Shown here: piece by piece, positions 45,161-53,974 of the stretch | Layout: every line of letters begins with the position of its first letter | How positions within the stretch are numbered: position 1 is the stretch's first letter | NCBI RefSeq assembly: GCF_049727805.1 | Contig: NZ_JBCNYA010000010.1 | Span: 61,651-125,650, forward strand | Direction of reading: 5' to 3' | DNA length: 64,000 nucleotides | Source: Frateuria_A sp049727805 | GTDB taxonomy: Bacteria > Pseudomonadota > Gammaproteobacteria > Xanthomonadales > Rhodanobacteraceae | Program-made: the position numbers and the translations under genes | The notes under the pieces: model-generated | What the model saw: the letters and a program-made list of their open reading frames with translations, nothing else | What the model was told of the DNA's origin: nothing | The model's database searches: none

Positions 45161-45826
45161 TCAGTGGTCCTTGGAGGTCTTCTTGCCGGAGTTTTTCTTG
45201 GTCGGCGCCGGCCTTTCGGGCTCGGACGAGTTCGACTGGTCGCCCTGCATCTGCGACCGCATGGCGCGTGCGGCCTGCGCGGCCAGTTCGGCCTCCTTGC
45301 GGGCGGCGCGGGCGACGCGGCTCTGCGCGGCGGCGAGCTTCTTGGCGTGCTCGGCCTCGGCGCGCGCCTGCTCGGCGGCCTGCGACGCCTCCATGCCCTG
45401 CTGCTGCAGACGGGCGGCCTCTTCCTGCGCCATTTGGTACTGCATGCGCTGGCGCTCCAGCTCCATGCGGGCCGCTTCCGCCTCGCGGCGGCTGGCTTCC
45501 AGCAGGATCTGGTCGTGCTCACGGTCGAGCTGGGCCAGCTTGCCCTGCGCGTCCTGCAACTGGGCGGCGGCCTTGGCCAGGTCGACCCGGCGTTCGGCCA
45601 GGTACAGGGCATGCGGCCGTTCGCTGCGGCCGGCCTGCTCCAGTCGCGCGATGGCGGCGTGCGCCAGCGCCTGCTCGGCCTGGGCATAGGTGCCCAGGAC
45701 CGGGTCGCTGGCCAACTGGTTCAGGCTGGAATTGAGGCGGTTGACGTCCATGTCGTCCTGGCGCGCCAGGGCCGGCCCGGCAAGCGCCAGCAGGCCGATC
45801 AAGGCGGTGGTGGCAAGGCGCTTCAT
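45161..45826 (-). CDS. Secreted coiled-coil protein (partner of the DUF4398-type lipoprotein)
   Basis: 221 residues. The N-terminus is a Sec signal peptide (MKRLATTALIGLLALAGPALA, cleavage after ALA near residue 21). The mature part is almost entirely alpha-helical and rich in Ala, Gln, Glu and Arg, predicted to form a periplasmic coiled coil (about 90-195), with a Lys/Ser/Pro-rich hydrophilic tail ending KKNSGKKTSKDH. The ATG overlaps the stop of the upstream lipoprotein gene by four bases. Pairs like this often accompany OmpA-type proteins in Xanthomonadales, which suggests an envelope-structural role. No enzyme motif is seen. Confidence 0.75.
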   Translation of the reverse strand: MKRLATTALIGLLALAGPALARQDDMDVNRLNSSLNQLASDPVLGTYAQAEQALAHAAIARLEQAGRSERPHALYLAERRVDLAKAAAQLQDAQGKLAQLDREHDQILLEASRREAEAARMELERQRMQYQMAQEEAARLQQQGMEASQAAEQARAEAEHAKKLAAAQSRVARAARKEAELAAQAARAMRSQMQGDQSNSSEPERPAPTKKNSGKKTSKDH

Positions 45827-46407
45827 CGCTGGCCTCCCTGGTTCGGCTGGGTGCTCTGGGCTGGCGCGGGGACCGGCTGGAAACCGCCTTCCTGCGGCAG
45901 CGGCGCGGACAGCACCGACGAGGACGGGGCCGGCATGTCCTGCAGCGTTTCCGGCGCGCTGCTGCCGGAGGCCGGCGTGGCCGCCGGGGCCGGGGCCGGC
46001 TGCGCCGGTGCCTGCTCGGTCTGCTGGCGCAGGCGGGTGTTCTCGTCCACCTTGGCCTGGATCTGCGCCCGTGCGCTGCCCAACTGGGCGCGGGTGCGCG
46101 CCAGCTCGGCGTCGGCGCGGGCTTCCTCAGCCAGGTTGGCCGCGTCGGCGTACTTGCGCGCGGCCATGGCCGCCTGCGCCTGCTGGAACTTGGCCTGGGC
46201 GAAGCCCAGATCGACCGGATCGTAGTCGGCTGCGCCGGCGTCGCGGGCGGACTGCAGCAGGGCCTGCGCCTGGTTCATCGAGGCGTCCGGCGGGGGCACG
46301 CTGGCACAGCCGGCCAGCGCCAGCAGCGCCACCACCAGGGTCAAGCCACCCGACGCCCTGCCGATACGCTTGAAGCGCCCGGGCGGCCGGGAAAAGATGT
46401 GCACCAT
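45823..46407 (-). CDS. DUF4398-type outer-membrane lipoprotein
   Basis: About 194 residues from ATG 46407, six bases after AGGAA; a GTG at 46410 is the next possible start. The lipobox LALAGC places the lipidated Cys at residue 34 after a long basic N-region. The mature start SVPPPDASMNQAQALLQSARDAGA and the FAQAKFQQAQAAMAARKYADA helix fit the DUF4398 pattern. The last 70 residues are Pro/Ala/Ser/Gln-rich and probably disordered, as if spanning toward peptidoglycan or a partner. The function is unknown. It is divergent from pilU across 95 bases. Confidence 0.75.
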   Translation of the reverse strand: MVHIFSRPPGRFKRIGRASGGLTLVVALLALAGCASVPPPDASMNQAQALLQSARDAGAADYDPVDLGFAQAKFQQAQAAMAARKYADAANLAEEARADAELARTRAQLGSARAQIQAKVDENTRLRQQTEQAPAQPAPAPAATPASGSSAPETLQDMPAPSSSVLSAPLPQEGGFQPVPAPAQSTQPNQGGQR

Positions 46408-46502
46408 CACTCATTCCTCGCGCAGTGTCGCCGCGTATTGTGGGCAGGCATAATCTTGCTTTGCAACGCGCCGCAAGAAAGCGCGATAACTAGGGGTCCT
46501 TC

Positions 46503-47618
46503 GTGGATATCGGTTACTTCCTCAAGCTGATGGTAGACAAGGGCGCGTCGGACATGTTCCTGACCACCGGCGCCCCGGTGAACATCAAGGTCGAGGGCAA
46601 GCTCTACCCGCTGGGCAACACCGGCCTGCCCGGCGGCATGGTCAAGAAGATCGCCTACTCGCTGATGGATGAGGGCCAGGTGCCGCAGTTCGAGCGCGAC
46701 CTGGAACTCAACATGGCACTGGCGGTGAAGGAAGCCGGCCGCTTCCGCATCAACGTGTTCAAGCAGCGCGGCGAAGTGGGCATGGTGATCCGCGCGATCA
46801 AGAGCGAGATCCCCTCGATCGACCAGTTGCAGCTGCCGAGCATCTTCCGCGACCTGATCATGGAGCAGCGCGGCCTGATCCTGGTGGTCGGCGCCACCGG
46901 CTCGGGCAAGTCGACCACGCTGGCGGCGATGCTCGACCACCGCAACTCGAACTCGCCGGGCCACATCCTCACCATCGAGGATCCGATCGAGTACCTGCAC
47001 CGGCACAAGAAGTCGATCATCAACCAGCGAGAGGTCGGGCTGGACACGCACAGCTATCACGAGGCGCTGAAGAACGCGATGCGTGAAGCTCCCGACGTGA
47101 TCATGATCGGCGAGATCCGCGACACCGACACGATGGAGGCGGCGGTCGCCTTCTCCGAAACCGGCCATCTGTGCCTGGCTACGCTGCATTCGAACAACGC
47201 CGACCAGACGCTGGAGCGCATCCTCAACTTCTTCCCCGAATCGGCGCACAAGAACGTGCTGATGAACCTGGCGCTCAACCTGCGCGCGGTGATCAGCCAG
47301 CGCCTGGTGATCGGCAAGGATGGGCGGCGCGTGCCGGCAGTGGAAGTGCTGCTCAATACGCCGCTGATCCGCGACATGATCCGCCGCGGCCAGATCCACG
47401 AGATCAAGGAGGCGATGGACCGCAGCCTGCAGGAAGGCATGCAGACCTTCGACCAGTCGCTGTACAAGCTCTACAAGAACGGCCGCATCGAACTGGAGGA
47501 AGCGCTGGCCAAGGCCGACTCGCGCGACGGCCTGGCCCTGAAGATCCGGCTGTCCGAAGGCGGCGGTGCGGAGAACACCGAACTGGTGGGCAACGATCCG
47601 TACGGGCTGGGCTTTTGA
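46503..47618 (+). CDS. pilU: Type IV pilus retraction ATPase PilU
   Basis: 371 residues from a GTG start. It has Walker A GATGSGKST at 130-138, ILTIEDPIEYLH (Asp box), the PilT/PilU-type REAPDVIMIGEIRD Walker B and HLCLATLHSNNADQT. It starts MDIGYFLKLMVDKGASDMFLT and, unlike PilT, carries a C-terminal tail ending NDPYGLGF, which points to PilU. PilU assists PilT in powering pilus retraction at the inner membrane. PilT is usually encoded next to it, but only pilU is visible here, with unrelated genes on both sides. A terminator follows. Confidence 0.92.
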   Translation: MDIGYFLKLMVDKGASDMFLTTGAPVNIKVEGKLYPLGNTGLPGGMVKKIAYSLMDEGQVPQFERDLELNMALAVKEAGRFRINVFKQRGEVGMVIRAIKSEIPSIDQLQLPSIFRDLIMEQRGLILVVGATGSGKSTTLAAMLDHRNSNSPGHILTIEDPIEYLHRHKKSIINQREVGLDTHSYHEALKNAMREAPDVIMIGEIRDTDTMEAAVAFSETGHLCLATLHSNNADQTLERILNFFPESAHKNVLMNLALNLRAVISQRLVIGKDGRRVPAVEVLLNTPLIRDMIRRGQIHEIKEAMDRSLQEGMQTFDQSLYKLYKNGRIELEEALAKADSRDGLALKIRLSEGGGAENTELVGNDPYGLGF

Positions 47619-47640
47619 GCCCTGACCTATCGGGATCGAA

Positions 47641-47670
47641 GAAAGGGCGCAGCGATGCGCCTTTTCTTTT
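47641..47670 (+). terminator. Rho-independent terminator after pilU
   Basis: AAAGGGCGCA and TGCGCCTTTT form a stem with a GCGA loop, 22 bases after the pilU stop, followed by CTTTT. The lower A-T pairs of the stem allow termination in both directions. Confidence 0.7.
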
Positions 47671-47673
47671 GGC

Positions 47674-47837
47674 TCCCTCTCCCCTCCGGGGAGAGGGCTG
47701 GGGTGAGGGGCCGCTCTGGCCGTAGCGTACCGACGGAGCCTGCAAGAGCTTTATTGGCTCGTCGCAAAGACAAGCTTCCCCGAGCCCCGCCCCTCATCCC
47801 AACCCTCTCCCATCCTTGATAAGGGATGGGGAGAGGG
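47674..47837. repeat. Two REP-like palindromic units in inverted orientation
   Basis: Unit 1 (47674-47712) reads CCCTCTCCCCTCCGGGGAGA then GGGCTGGGGTGAGGGG. Unit 2 (47782-47837) reads CCCCTCATCCCAACCCTCTC, a short hairpin and GGGGAGAGGG. Each is a hairpin plus a tail, and the two are mirror-oriented. The same family recurs at 57772, 62115 and 63919. About 70 unremarkable bases lie between them. These look like dispersed REP/BIME elements of the type common between genes in Xanthomonadales. Confidence 0.75.
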
Positions 47838-47847
47838 GGCAAGGCGT

Positions 47848-48189
47848 TCATTGCGGCGGCATCTGCCGCTGGTCCTCCACCCGGTTGCGATACAGCGCCG
47901 CGCGCACCAGCAGCATCAGCGTGATCGGCGTGGTCAGGGTGAGGAACACGCCGATCAGGATGACGTGCAGGGCCGGCCGCCCCTGCGCCACCGAAAACCA
48001 CGCGATGGACGCGGCCACCATGAAGAACGTGCCCAGCGTGGTGCCGAGCGTGGGCGCGTGCACGCGCTTGTAGAAGTCGCGCAGGCGCAGCAGCCCCAGC
48101 GAGCCGACGAAGGTGAAGCCGGCGCCCAGCAGCACCATCACACCGACCAGCACGGCGACCCACGGCGGCAATGCATCGAGAGGATTCAT
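47848..48189 (-). CDS. Mrp/Pha cation:proton antiporter subunit G
   Basis: 113 residues with three membrane spans. VGSLGLLRLRDFYKRVHAPTLGTTLGTFF is the MnhG/PhaG signature. Last gene of the six-gene antiporter operon, overlapping subunit F by four bases. The complex exchanges Na+ or K+ for protons at the inner membrane. All six subunits are normally needed. Confidence 0.93.
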   Translation of the reverse strand: MNPLDALPPWVAVLVGVMVLLGAGFTFVGSLGLLRLRDFYKRVHAPTLGTTLGTFFMVAASIAWFSVAQGRPALHVILIGVFLTLTTPITLMLLVRAALYRNRVEDQRQMPPQ

Positions 48190-48467
48190 TCGATCACCTC
48201 CCCGCGCAGCAGGAACTTGGCGAACGCCACCGTGCCGGCAAAACCCAGCAGCGCGATGATCAGCCCGGCCTCGACGTACAGCACGCTGCCGGTGCGGATG
48301 CCGATCGAGAGCAGCAGCAGCATAGCGTTGACGTACAGCGCATCCAGCGCCAGCACGCGGTCCTGCGCGCGCGGGCCGCGCACCATGCGGATGATCGCGC
48401 AGGCCATCGCCAGCAGCAGCAGAAGCTGCGCGACGACGATCGCGATCGCAAGGAAGCCCTGGCTCAT
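48186..48467 (-). CDS. Mrp/Pha cation:proton antiporter subunit F
   Basis: 93 residues from ATG 48467, three membrane spans. IIRMVRGPRAQDRVLALDALYVNAMLLL is the MnhF/PhaF motif with the conserved Asp residues that matter for transport in this family. It overlaps subunits E and G by four bases each. Confidence 0.93.
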   Translation of the reverse strand: MSQGFLAIAIVVAQLLLLLAMACAIIRMVRGPRAQDRVLALDALYVNAMLLLLSIGIRTGSVLYVEAGLIIALLGFAGTVAFAKFLLRGEVIE

Positions 48468-48979
48468 TGGAAGATCTCCAGCAGCGGCCGCTCGTAGCGG
48501 TGCTTGATGTCGCCGATCCACGCCGCCTCGTCGACCAGGTCCAGCACGTGGATCAGCAACACGCGGCGTGCGGAGTCGTGGTCCACCCAGATGGTGCCCG
48601 GCGTGGAAGTGATGATGCACGCCAGCACGGCCAGCCCGTAGGGGTCGGTCAGCTCCAGCGGGATCGACACGAAGCCGGAGCGCACCTGGCCGCGCGGCCT
48701 CAGCACGATCCGCGCCACCGCCAGGTTGGAGCGCACGATGTCGACCACCACCCGCAGCAGCAGCCGCACCAGCAGCGGCAGGTTGCGCACGCGCGCCGCG
48801 GGCGGGCGCAGCTTGCCGAAGGCCCAGCCCAGGCCCAACGCCAGCAGCACGCCGGCCAGCAGCGTGCCCGGCGCCAGGCTGCGCTGCAGCAGCAGCCAGG
48901 CCAGCAGCAGGAAGGCCGACATCAGCGGATGCGGCAGCCAGCGCCGGATGCGCGAAGGCCCTGCGGCGGCAGGATTCAT
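48464..48979 (-). CDS. Mrp/Pha cation:proton antiporter subunit E
   Basis: 171 residues from ATG 48979, two N-terminal spans then a cytoplasmic domain. SNLAVARIVLRPRGQVRSGF and ITSTPGTIWVDHD are the MnhE/PhaE hallmarks. Overlaps subunit D by four bases. Confidence 0.93.
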   Translation of the reverse strand: MNPAAAGPSRIRRWLPHPLMSAFLLLAWLLLQRSLAPGTLLAGVLLALGLGWAFGKLRPPAARVRNLPLLVRLLLRVVVDIVRSNLAVARIVLRPRGQVRSGFVSIPLELTDPYGLAVLACIITSTPGTIWVDHDSARRVLLIHVLDLVDEAAWIGDIKHRYERPLLEIFQ

Positions 48980-50541
48980 GGCAGCACCGCCTGGATGTAG
49001 CGGGATGGTGCGTGCAGTTGCGCCGCTGTCTCCGCGACGTAGCGCAGCGGCGCCTCGGCCAGCACGGTCAGTCCCAGGCACAGTGCCAGCAGGATCACCA
49101 CCGACGCCGCCTCGCCGCGGCGGATGGCCGGGAACACCCAGTCCTCGTCAGCCCAGAAGATCTGGATGCCGGTGCGGCACATCGCGACCACCGTGCAGAA
49201 GCCCGCCACCACCACCAGCGTGAACAGCGTCGCCGCCCCCGCGCCGACGCGCGGACCGGCCTCGAGCATCGGCGCCAGCAGTGCGAACTTGGCGAGGAAG
49301 CCGGACAGCGGTGGCAGGCCCGCGAGCACCAGCGCGCAGGCGAGGAAGCACAGGCCCAGCAGCGCCACCGGCGCCGGCACCGTGGCATGGCTCTCGTCCT
49401 CGTCGGCGTAAAGCGCCATGCCGGCCGGGTCGTAGGGTTCCAGCAGCGAGGCGCCGTCGGTGTCCTCACGCGGCGCGATCAAACCGGCCAGCAGGAAGAA
49501 CGCGGCGATCGCCAGCGTTGAGATCACCAGGTAGGCCAGCGCACCGGCCGTCACCGCCGGCTGCTGCAAACCGATCGCGCCGAGCAGGCTGCCGGAGGAA
49601 ACCAGCACGTTGTAGCCGGCCAGCTTGCCCAGCTCGCGCGCGCCCAGCATGCCCACGACGCCCACCGCCACCGTCGCCACGCCCCCCCACAGCAGCCACT
49701 CGGCACCGAAGTGCGCCGAGGCCGCACCGGCATCGCCACCGAACAGCAGCAGGCTGAGCCGCAGCAGCACGTACACGCCGACCTTGGTCATCACCGCGAA
49801 CATCGCCGCCACTGGCGCCGGCGCGGCGGCGTAGGTACGCGGCAGCCAGAAGCCCAGCGGCCACATCGCCGCCTTGACCAGGAAGGCAATGCCCAGGATC
49901 GCCGCGCCGGCGTGCAACAGCGCGCGCGTGTTCTGTGGCACCTGCGGCACCAGCTTCGCCAGCGCGGCCATGTTGAGCGTGCCGGTGACGCCGAAGATCA
50001 GGCTCACGCCGACCAGGAACAACATCGAGGCGAGCAGGTTCACCACGATGTAGTGCATGCCCGCGCTGACCCGCCGCGCGCCCGGCCGGTGCAGCGCCAG
50101 GCCGTAGGAAGCAGCCAGCAGCACCTCGAAGAACACGAACAGGTTGAACAGGTCGCCGGTGAGGAAGGCGCCGTTCAAGCCCATCAACAGGAATTGCGCC
50201 AGCGGCTGCACCGGCCCGCCCGGTTGCCGCCAGCGCGCCAGCGCGCACGGCAGCAGCGCCAGCGCGAGCACTGCGGTCAGCAGCAGCATCAGCGCCGACA
50301 ACCGGTCGGCGACCAGCACGATGCCGAAGCGTGCCGGCCAGTCGCCGATGCGGTAGACCGCGGCCACTGCGTCGCCCGTGCCCACCTGCAGCATCAGCGC
50401 CGCGGCCAGCAGCACCAGCGCCACGCAGGAGGCCGCGCCCAGCAACGCCACCGCGCCGCGTCGGCGTTCGCCCAGCAGCAGTTGCAGCGCGCCGACCACG
50501 AGCGGCAGCACGATCGGCCAGACCAGCAGGTGCGCGCTCAT
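48976..50541 (-). CDS. Mrp/Pha cation:proton antiporter subunit D (NuoM/N-like)
   Basis: 521 residues from ATG 50541, about fourteen membrane spans. It belongs to the NADH-quinone oxidoreductase antiporter-like family, with the conserved Glu in NLFVFFEVLLAASYGL and Lys in FLVKAAMWPLGFWLPR within the proton channel. An insertion with DTDGASLLEPYDPAGMALYA lies between late spans. Four-base overlaps on both sides indicate tight translational coupling. Confidence 0.93.
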   Translation of the reverse strand: MSAHLLVWPIVLPLVVGALQLLLGERRRGAVALLGAASCVALVLLAAALMLQVGTGDAVAAVYRIGDWPARFGIVLVADRLSALMLLLTAVLALALLPCALARWRQPGGPVQPLAQFLLMGLNGAFLTGDLFNLFVFFEVLLAASYGLALHRPGARRVSAGMHYIVVNLLASMLFLVGVSLIFGVTGTLNMAALAKLVPQVPQNTRALLHAGAAILGIAFLVKAAMWPLGFWLPRTYAAAPAPVAAMFAVMTKVGVYVLLRLSLLLFGGDAGAASAHFGAEWLLWGGVATVAVGVVGMLGARELGKLAGYNVLVSSGSLLGAIGLQQPAVTAGALAYLVISTLAIAAFFLLAGLIAPREDTDGASLLEPYDPAGMALYADEDESHATVPAPVALLGLCFLACALVLAGLPPLSGFLAKFALLAPMLEAGPRVGAGAATLFTLVVVAGFCTVVAMCRTGIQIFWADEDWVFPAIRRGEAASVVILLALCLGLTVLAEAPLRYVAETAAQLHAPSRYIQAVLP

Positions 50542-50876
50542 GGCGTGCCGTCCTTGCCGTCGACGTGGTCGTTGCCGGTCAACCCGCGCGAGGCCAGCAG
50601 CACCACCAGAAAAAGCGCCGTGGTAGCGAAGCCGATCACGATCGCCGTCAGCACCAGCGCCTGCGGCAGGGGGTCGGTGTACTGCGCGAGGTCCGCGCCG
50701 TCGCGCAGCACCGGATCGGCGCCCGTGCGCAGGCCGCCGATGCAGAAGATGAACAGGTTCACCGCATAGGAGAACAGCGTCAGCCCAATGATCACCTGGA
50801 AGGTGCGCGGGCGCAGCAACAGCCACACACCGCAGCCCGCCAACACGCCGATCGCCAGCGCCAGCACCAGCTCCAT
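50538..50876 (-). CDS. Mrp/Pha cation:proton antiporter subunit C (NuoK-like)
   Basis: 112 residues from ATG 50876, three membrane spans. GLTLFSYAVNLFIFCIGG and DPLPQALVLTAIVIGFATTA match MnhC/PhaC. Its first base overlaps the last base of the A-B fusion gene. Confidence 0.93.
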   Translation of the reverse strand: MELVLALAIGVLAGCGVWLLLRPRTFQVIIGLTLFSYAVNLFIFCIGGLRTGADPVLRDGADLAQYTDPLPQALVLTAIVIGFATTALFLVVLLASRGLTGNDHVDGKDGTP

Positions 50877-53761
50877 CAGCCGCCCTCCCCGTCGTCGGCC
50901 AGCACGCGCGGACGGCGCAGCGACTGGTGCGCCAGCGCCACCAGCGTCAGCGAAGTGGCGCCCACCACCACGCAGAACACGCCCAGGTCGAACAGCATCG
51001 CCGTGGCCAGCGGCAGCTCGCCCAGCAACGGCACGACCGGGTGGCCGGTATGCGAGGTGAGGAAGGGATAACCCAGCAGCATCGAGCCCAGGCCGGTCGC
51101 CACCGCCAGCAGCAGCCCGGCGCCGATCCAGCGCATCGGCGCCACGCGCAGGCGCGTTTCCACCCAGCGCGCGCCGCGCGCCATGTACAGCAGGATCAGC
51201 GCCACCGACACGGTGATGCCGGCGGCGAAGCCGCCACCCGGGAGATCGTGCCCACGCAGGAACAGATGCACGCCGAACAGCACGATCACCGGCGCCATCA
51301 ACTGGATGATCAGGCCCGGGATGCGCAGGTAGTCGGCCAGCTCCGGCCGCACCTCGTCGCCGTTCGCTTCGTTCCAGGCCGCCTGCAGCCGTTGCTGCGC
51401 GGTCGCGCCGGTGCTCTCGGCCGCGGGACGGAACCGACGCAGCAGCGCGAACACGGTCAGCGCCACGATCGCCAGCACGCTGATCTCGCCCAGCGTATCG
51501 AAGCCGCGGAAGTCGACCAGGACCACGTTCACCACGTTGTGCCCGCCGCCCTCGCGCCAGGCGCGCTCGAGGAAGAAGTGCGAGATCGAATCGGCCACCG
51601 GATGCAGCATCGCCGCGTAGGCCAGCCCCGCCAGGCCCAGTCCCGCGCCGGCGGCCACCAGCACGTCGCGATGGCGGCGCCACCGCGCGCGCGGTGCGTC
51701 CTGCGACAGTCCGGCGATGCGCTTGGGCAGCCAGCGCAGGCCGAGCAGGATCACGATGGTGGTGACCACCTCCACCAGCAGTTGGGTCGCCGCCAGGTCC
51801 GGCGCCGACAGCCACACGAAGCTCACGCACGACACCAGCCCCGCGCCGCCGGTGAGCAGCAGCGCGACCAGCCGGTGGAACTTGGCCTGCCACGCCGCGC
51901 CGACCGCGCAGGCGGCGCCGAGCAGCCACAGCAGCGCGAAGGCCGGGTCCACGCCCGAGGCGCGCAGGCCGAAGCGCATCGGCGTGCCCCACATCGCCAG
52001 TCCCGCCGCCACCATCGCGGCCAGCACGATCAGCAGCAGCTGCGGCTGCAGCCGGCGACCGGGAAAGGCGCGTTCCAGCACGCCCGGCAAGGTCGAGGTG
52101 AGCAGCGCCAGCAGGCGCTCGAACATCAGCCGGCCGCTCAACCGCCCCAGCAGCGGCAGCGTCTCGCGCCCGGCGAACCAGCCACGCAGCAGCGCATAGA
52201 CGACGCAGCCGGACGCGAACGCCACCGCGCTCATCAGCAGCGGCGGCGTCAGCCCGTGCCACACCATCAGGTTGAACGCCGGCGTGGCCGCACCCAGCAC
52301 CGCGAGCGCCGCCGCGTGCAGCGACGGTCCGATCACCAGCGCCGGCAGCACGCCCACCCACAGGCAGGCCAGCGCCAGCAGGCCGATCGGCAGGCGCATC
52401 CAGCGCGGCGGCTCGTGCGGCTGGCGCGGCAGCACCGAGCGCGGCCGGCCGAAGAACACGCCGATCACGAAGCGCAGCGAGTAGACGACCGAGAACGCGC
52501 TGGCCAGCACCGCGATCGAGGCGGCCAGGGCATCGACCATCACGCCGCGATGGGTAGTGAGCGCCACCGCGAAGAACATCTCCTTGGACAGGAAGCCGTT
52601 GAGCAGCGGCACGCCGGCCATCGCCGCGGCCGAGACCACCGCCAGCGTGGCGGTGATCGGCATGACGTGGCGCAGGCCGCCGAGCTTGCGCAAATCGCGT
52701 GTACCCGTTTCGTGGTCGACCGCGCCGGCGGCCATGAACAGCGAGGCCTTGAAGGTGGCGTGGTTGAGGATATGAAAGATCGCCGCCACCGCGCCCAGCG
52801 CGCTGCCCAGGCCCAGCAGCATGGTGATCAGGCCCAGGTGGCTGATCGTCGAATAGGCCAGCACGGCTTTCAGGTCCTGCTGGAACACCGCCGCGGCCGC
52901 CCCCAGCAGCAGGCTGAGCAGGCCGGCGCCGCCGACGATCCAGAACCAGGCCTCGGTGCCCGCGAGTACCGGCCAGAAGCGCAGCAGCAGGAACACGCCG
53001 GCCTTGACCATCGTCGCCGAGTGCAGGAACGAGGACACCGGCGTCGGCGCCGACATCGCCTGCGGCAGCCAGAAGTGGAACGGGAACTGCGCGCTCTTGG
53101 TCAGCGCGCCCAGCAGCACCAGCACCAGCATCGGCGTGTACAACGCCGAGGCACGCACGCGCTCGCCGGCGGCCAGGATCACGTCCAGGTCGTAGCTGCC
53201 GGCGATGTGGCCCAGCAGCATCATGCCGGCGAACAAGCACAGGCCGCCGCCGCCAGTGACGATCAGCGCCATGCGCGCGCCCTCGCGCGCCGACGCGCCC
53301 TGGTTCCAGTAGCCGATCAGCAGAAACGAGAACAGGCTGGTAAGTTCCCAGAAGAACACCAGTTGGATCACGTTGCCGGACATCACCACGCCCAGCATCG
53401 AGCCCATGAACGCCAGCAGCAGCGCATAGAAGCGCGAAAGTGGATCCTCCGGCGGCATGTAGTAGCGCGCGTACACGCCCACCAGCAGGCCGATGCCGCA
53501 GACCAGCACCAGGAACAGCCAGGAAAAACCGTCCACCCGCAGCACCAGCTCGAGTCCCAGCGACGGCACCCAGGGCACCACGCTGCGCAACGCCGCGCCG
53601 TCGGCCAGCGCCGGCTGCAGCGCCGCCGACAGCAACAGCCCGATCGCCGCGGTGGCCAGCATCAACCCGGTCGCCGCCCGTCGCCCGCGCAGCCACGGCG
53701 CCACCATGCTGGCCGCGAACGGCAGGCAAAGGATGGCGAGCGAGGCTGTGTCGTAGGGCAT
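50876..53761 (-). CDS. Mrp/Pha cation:proton antiporter fused subunits A and B
   Basis: 961 residues from ATG 53761. The N-terminal NuoL-like part has VFFWELTSLFSFLLIGYW with the channel Glu, QFPFHFWLPQAMSAPTPVSSF and LNHATFKASLFMAAGA. The C-terminal MnhB-like part (from about residue 810) contains HLFLRGHDLPGGGFAAGI. The A-B fusion defines the group-2 (Pha-type) operon, as in Sinorhizobium phaAB. The complex helps pH and Na+/K+ homeostasis and often alkali or salt tolerance. It is first in the operon; 213 bases separate it from the divergent stress-protein gene. Confidence 0.93.
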   Translation of the reverse strand: MPYDTASLAILCLPFAASMVAPWLRGRRAATGLMLATAAIGLLLSAALQPALADGAALRSVVPWVPSLGLELVLRVDGFSWLFLVLVCGIGLLVGVYARYYMPPEDPLSRFYALLLAFMGSMLGVVMSGNVIQLVFFWELTSLFSFLLIGYWNQGASAREGARMALIVTGGGGLCLFAGMMLLGHIAGSYDLDVILAAGERVRASALYTPMLVLVLLGALTKSAQFPFHFWLPQAMSAPTPVSSFLHSATMVKAGVFLLLRFWPVLAGTEAWFWIVGGAGLLSLLLGAAAAVFQQDLKAVLAYSTISHLGLITMLLGLGSALGAVAAIFHILNHATFKASLFMAAGAVDHETGTRDLRKLGGLRHVMPITATLAVVSAAAMAGVPLLNGFLSKEMFFAVALTTHRGVMVDALAASIAVLASAFSVVYSLRFVIGVFFGRPRSVLPRQPHEPPRWMRLPIGLLALACLWVGVLPALVIGPSLHAAALAVLGAATPAFNLMVWHGLTPPLLMSAVAFASGCVVYALLRGWFAGRETLPLLGRLSGRLMFERLLALLTSTLPGVLERAFPGRRLQPQLLLIVLAAMVAAGLAMWGTPMRFGLRASGVDPAFALLWLLGAACAVGAAWQAKFHRLVALLLTGGAGLVSCVSFVWLSAPDLAATQLLVEVVTTIVILLGLRWLPKRIAGLSQDAPRARWRRHRDVLVAAGAGLGLAGLAYAAMLHPVADSISHFFLERAWREGGGHNVVNVVLVDFRGFDTLGEISVLAIVALTVFALLRRFRPAAESTGATAQQRLQAAWNEANGDEVRPELADYLRIPGLIIQLMAPVIVLFGVHLFLRGHDLPGGGFAAGITVSVALILLYMARGARWVETRLRVAPMRWIGAGLLLAVATGLGSMLLGYPFLTSHTGHPVVPLLGELPLATAMLFDLGVFCVVVGATSLTLVALAHQSLRRPRVLADDGEGG

Positions 53762-53974
53762 CAGGCCACCGTTCGTGGGAGGGCGGACGTCCACCGGCGA
53801 CGCGGTGCGCGAACTCCGCGCGGCGATCCGTGGGGAACGGTGCGTGCGGGTCCCGGCAAAGGGCAACGCGGCGGTACCGGCGGTGGCGACCGTCGTGTCC
53901 CGAGTCTACAGGCCGCGCCGCACCAGCGGCAAAGCTCTATAGTCGGGGAGCCCGCCGTTCCCCGGAGAGCGCGC

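Noticed and set aside
50927..53974. Very long open frame on the plus strand opposite the antiporter A-B gene, running into the stress-protein gene
   Set aside because: Only the part after ATG 53975 is coding. The rest is Gln/Arg/His-rich shadow of a transmembrane gene.
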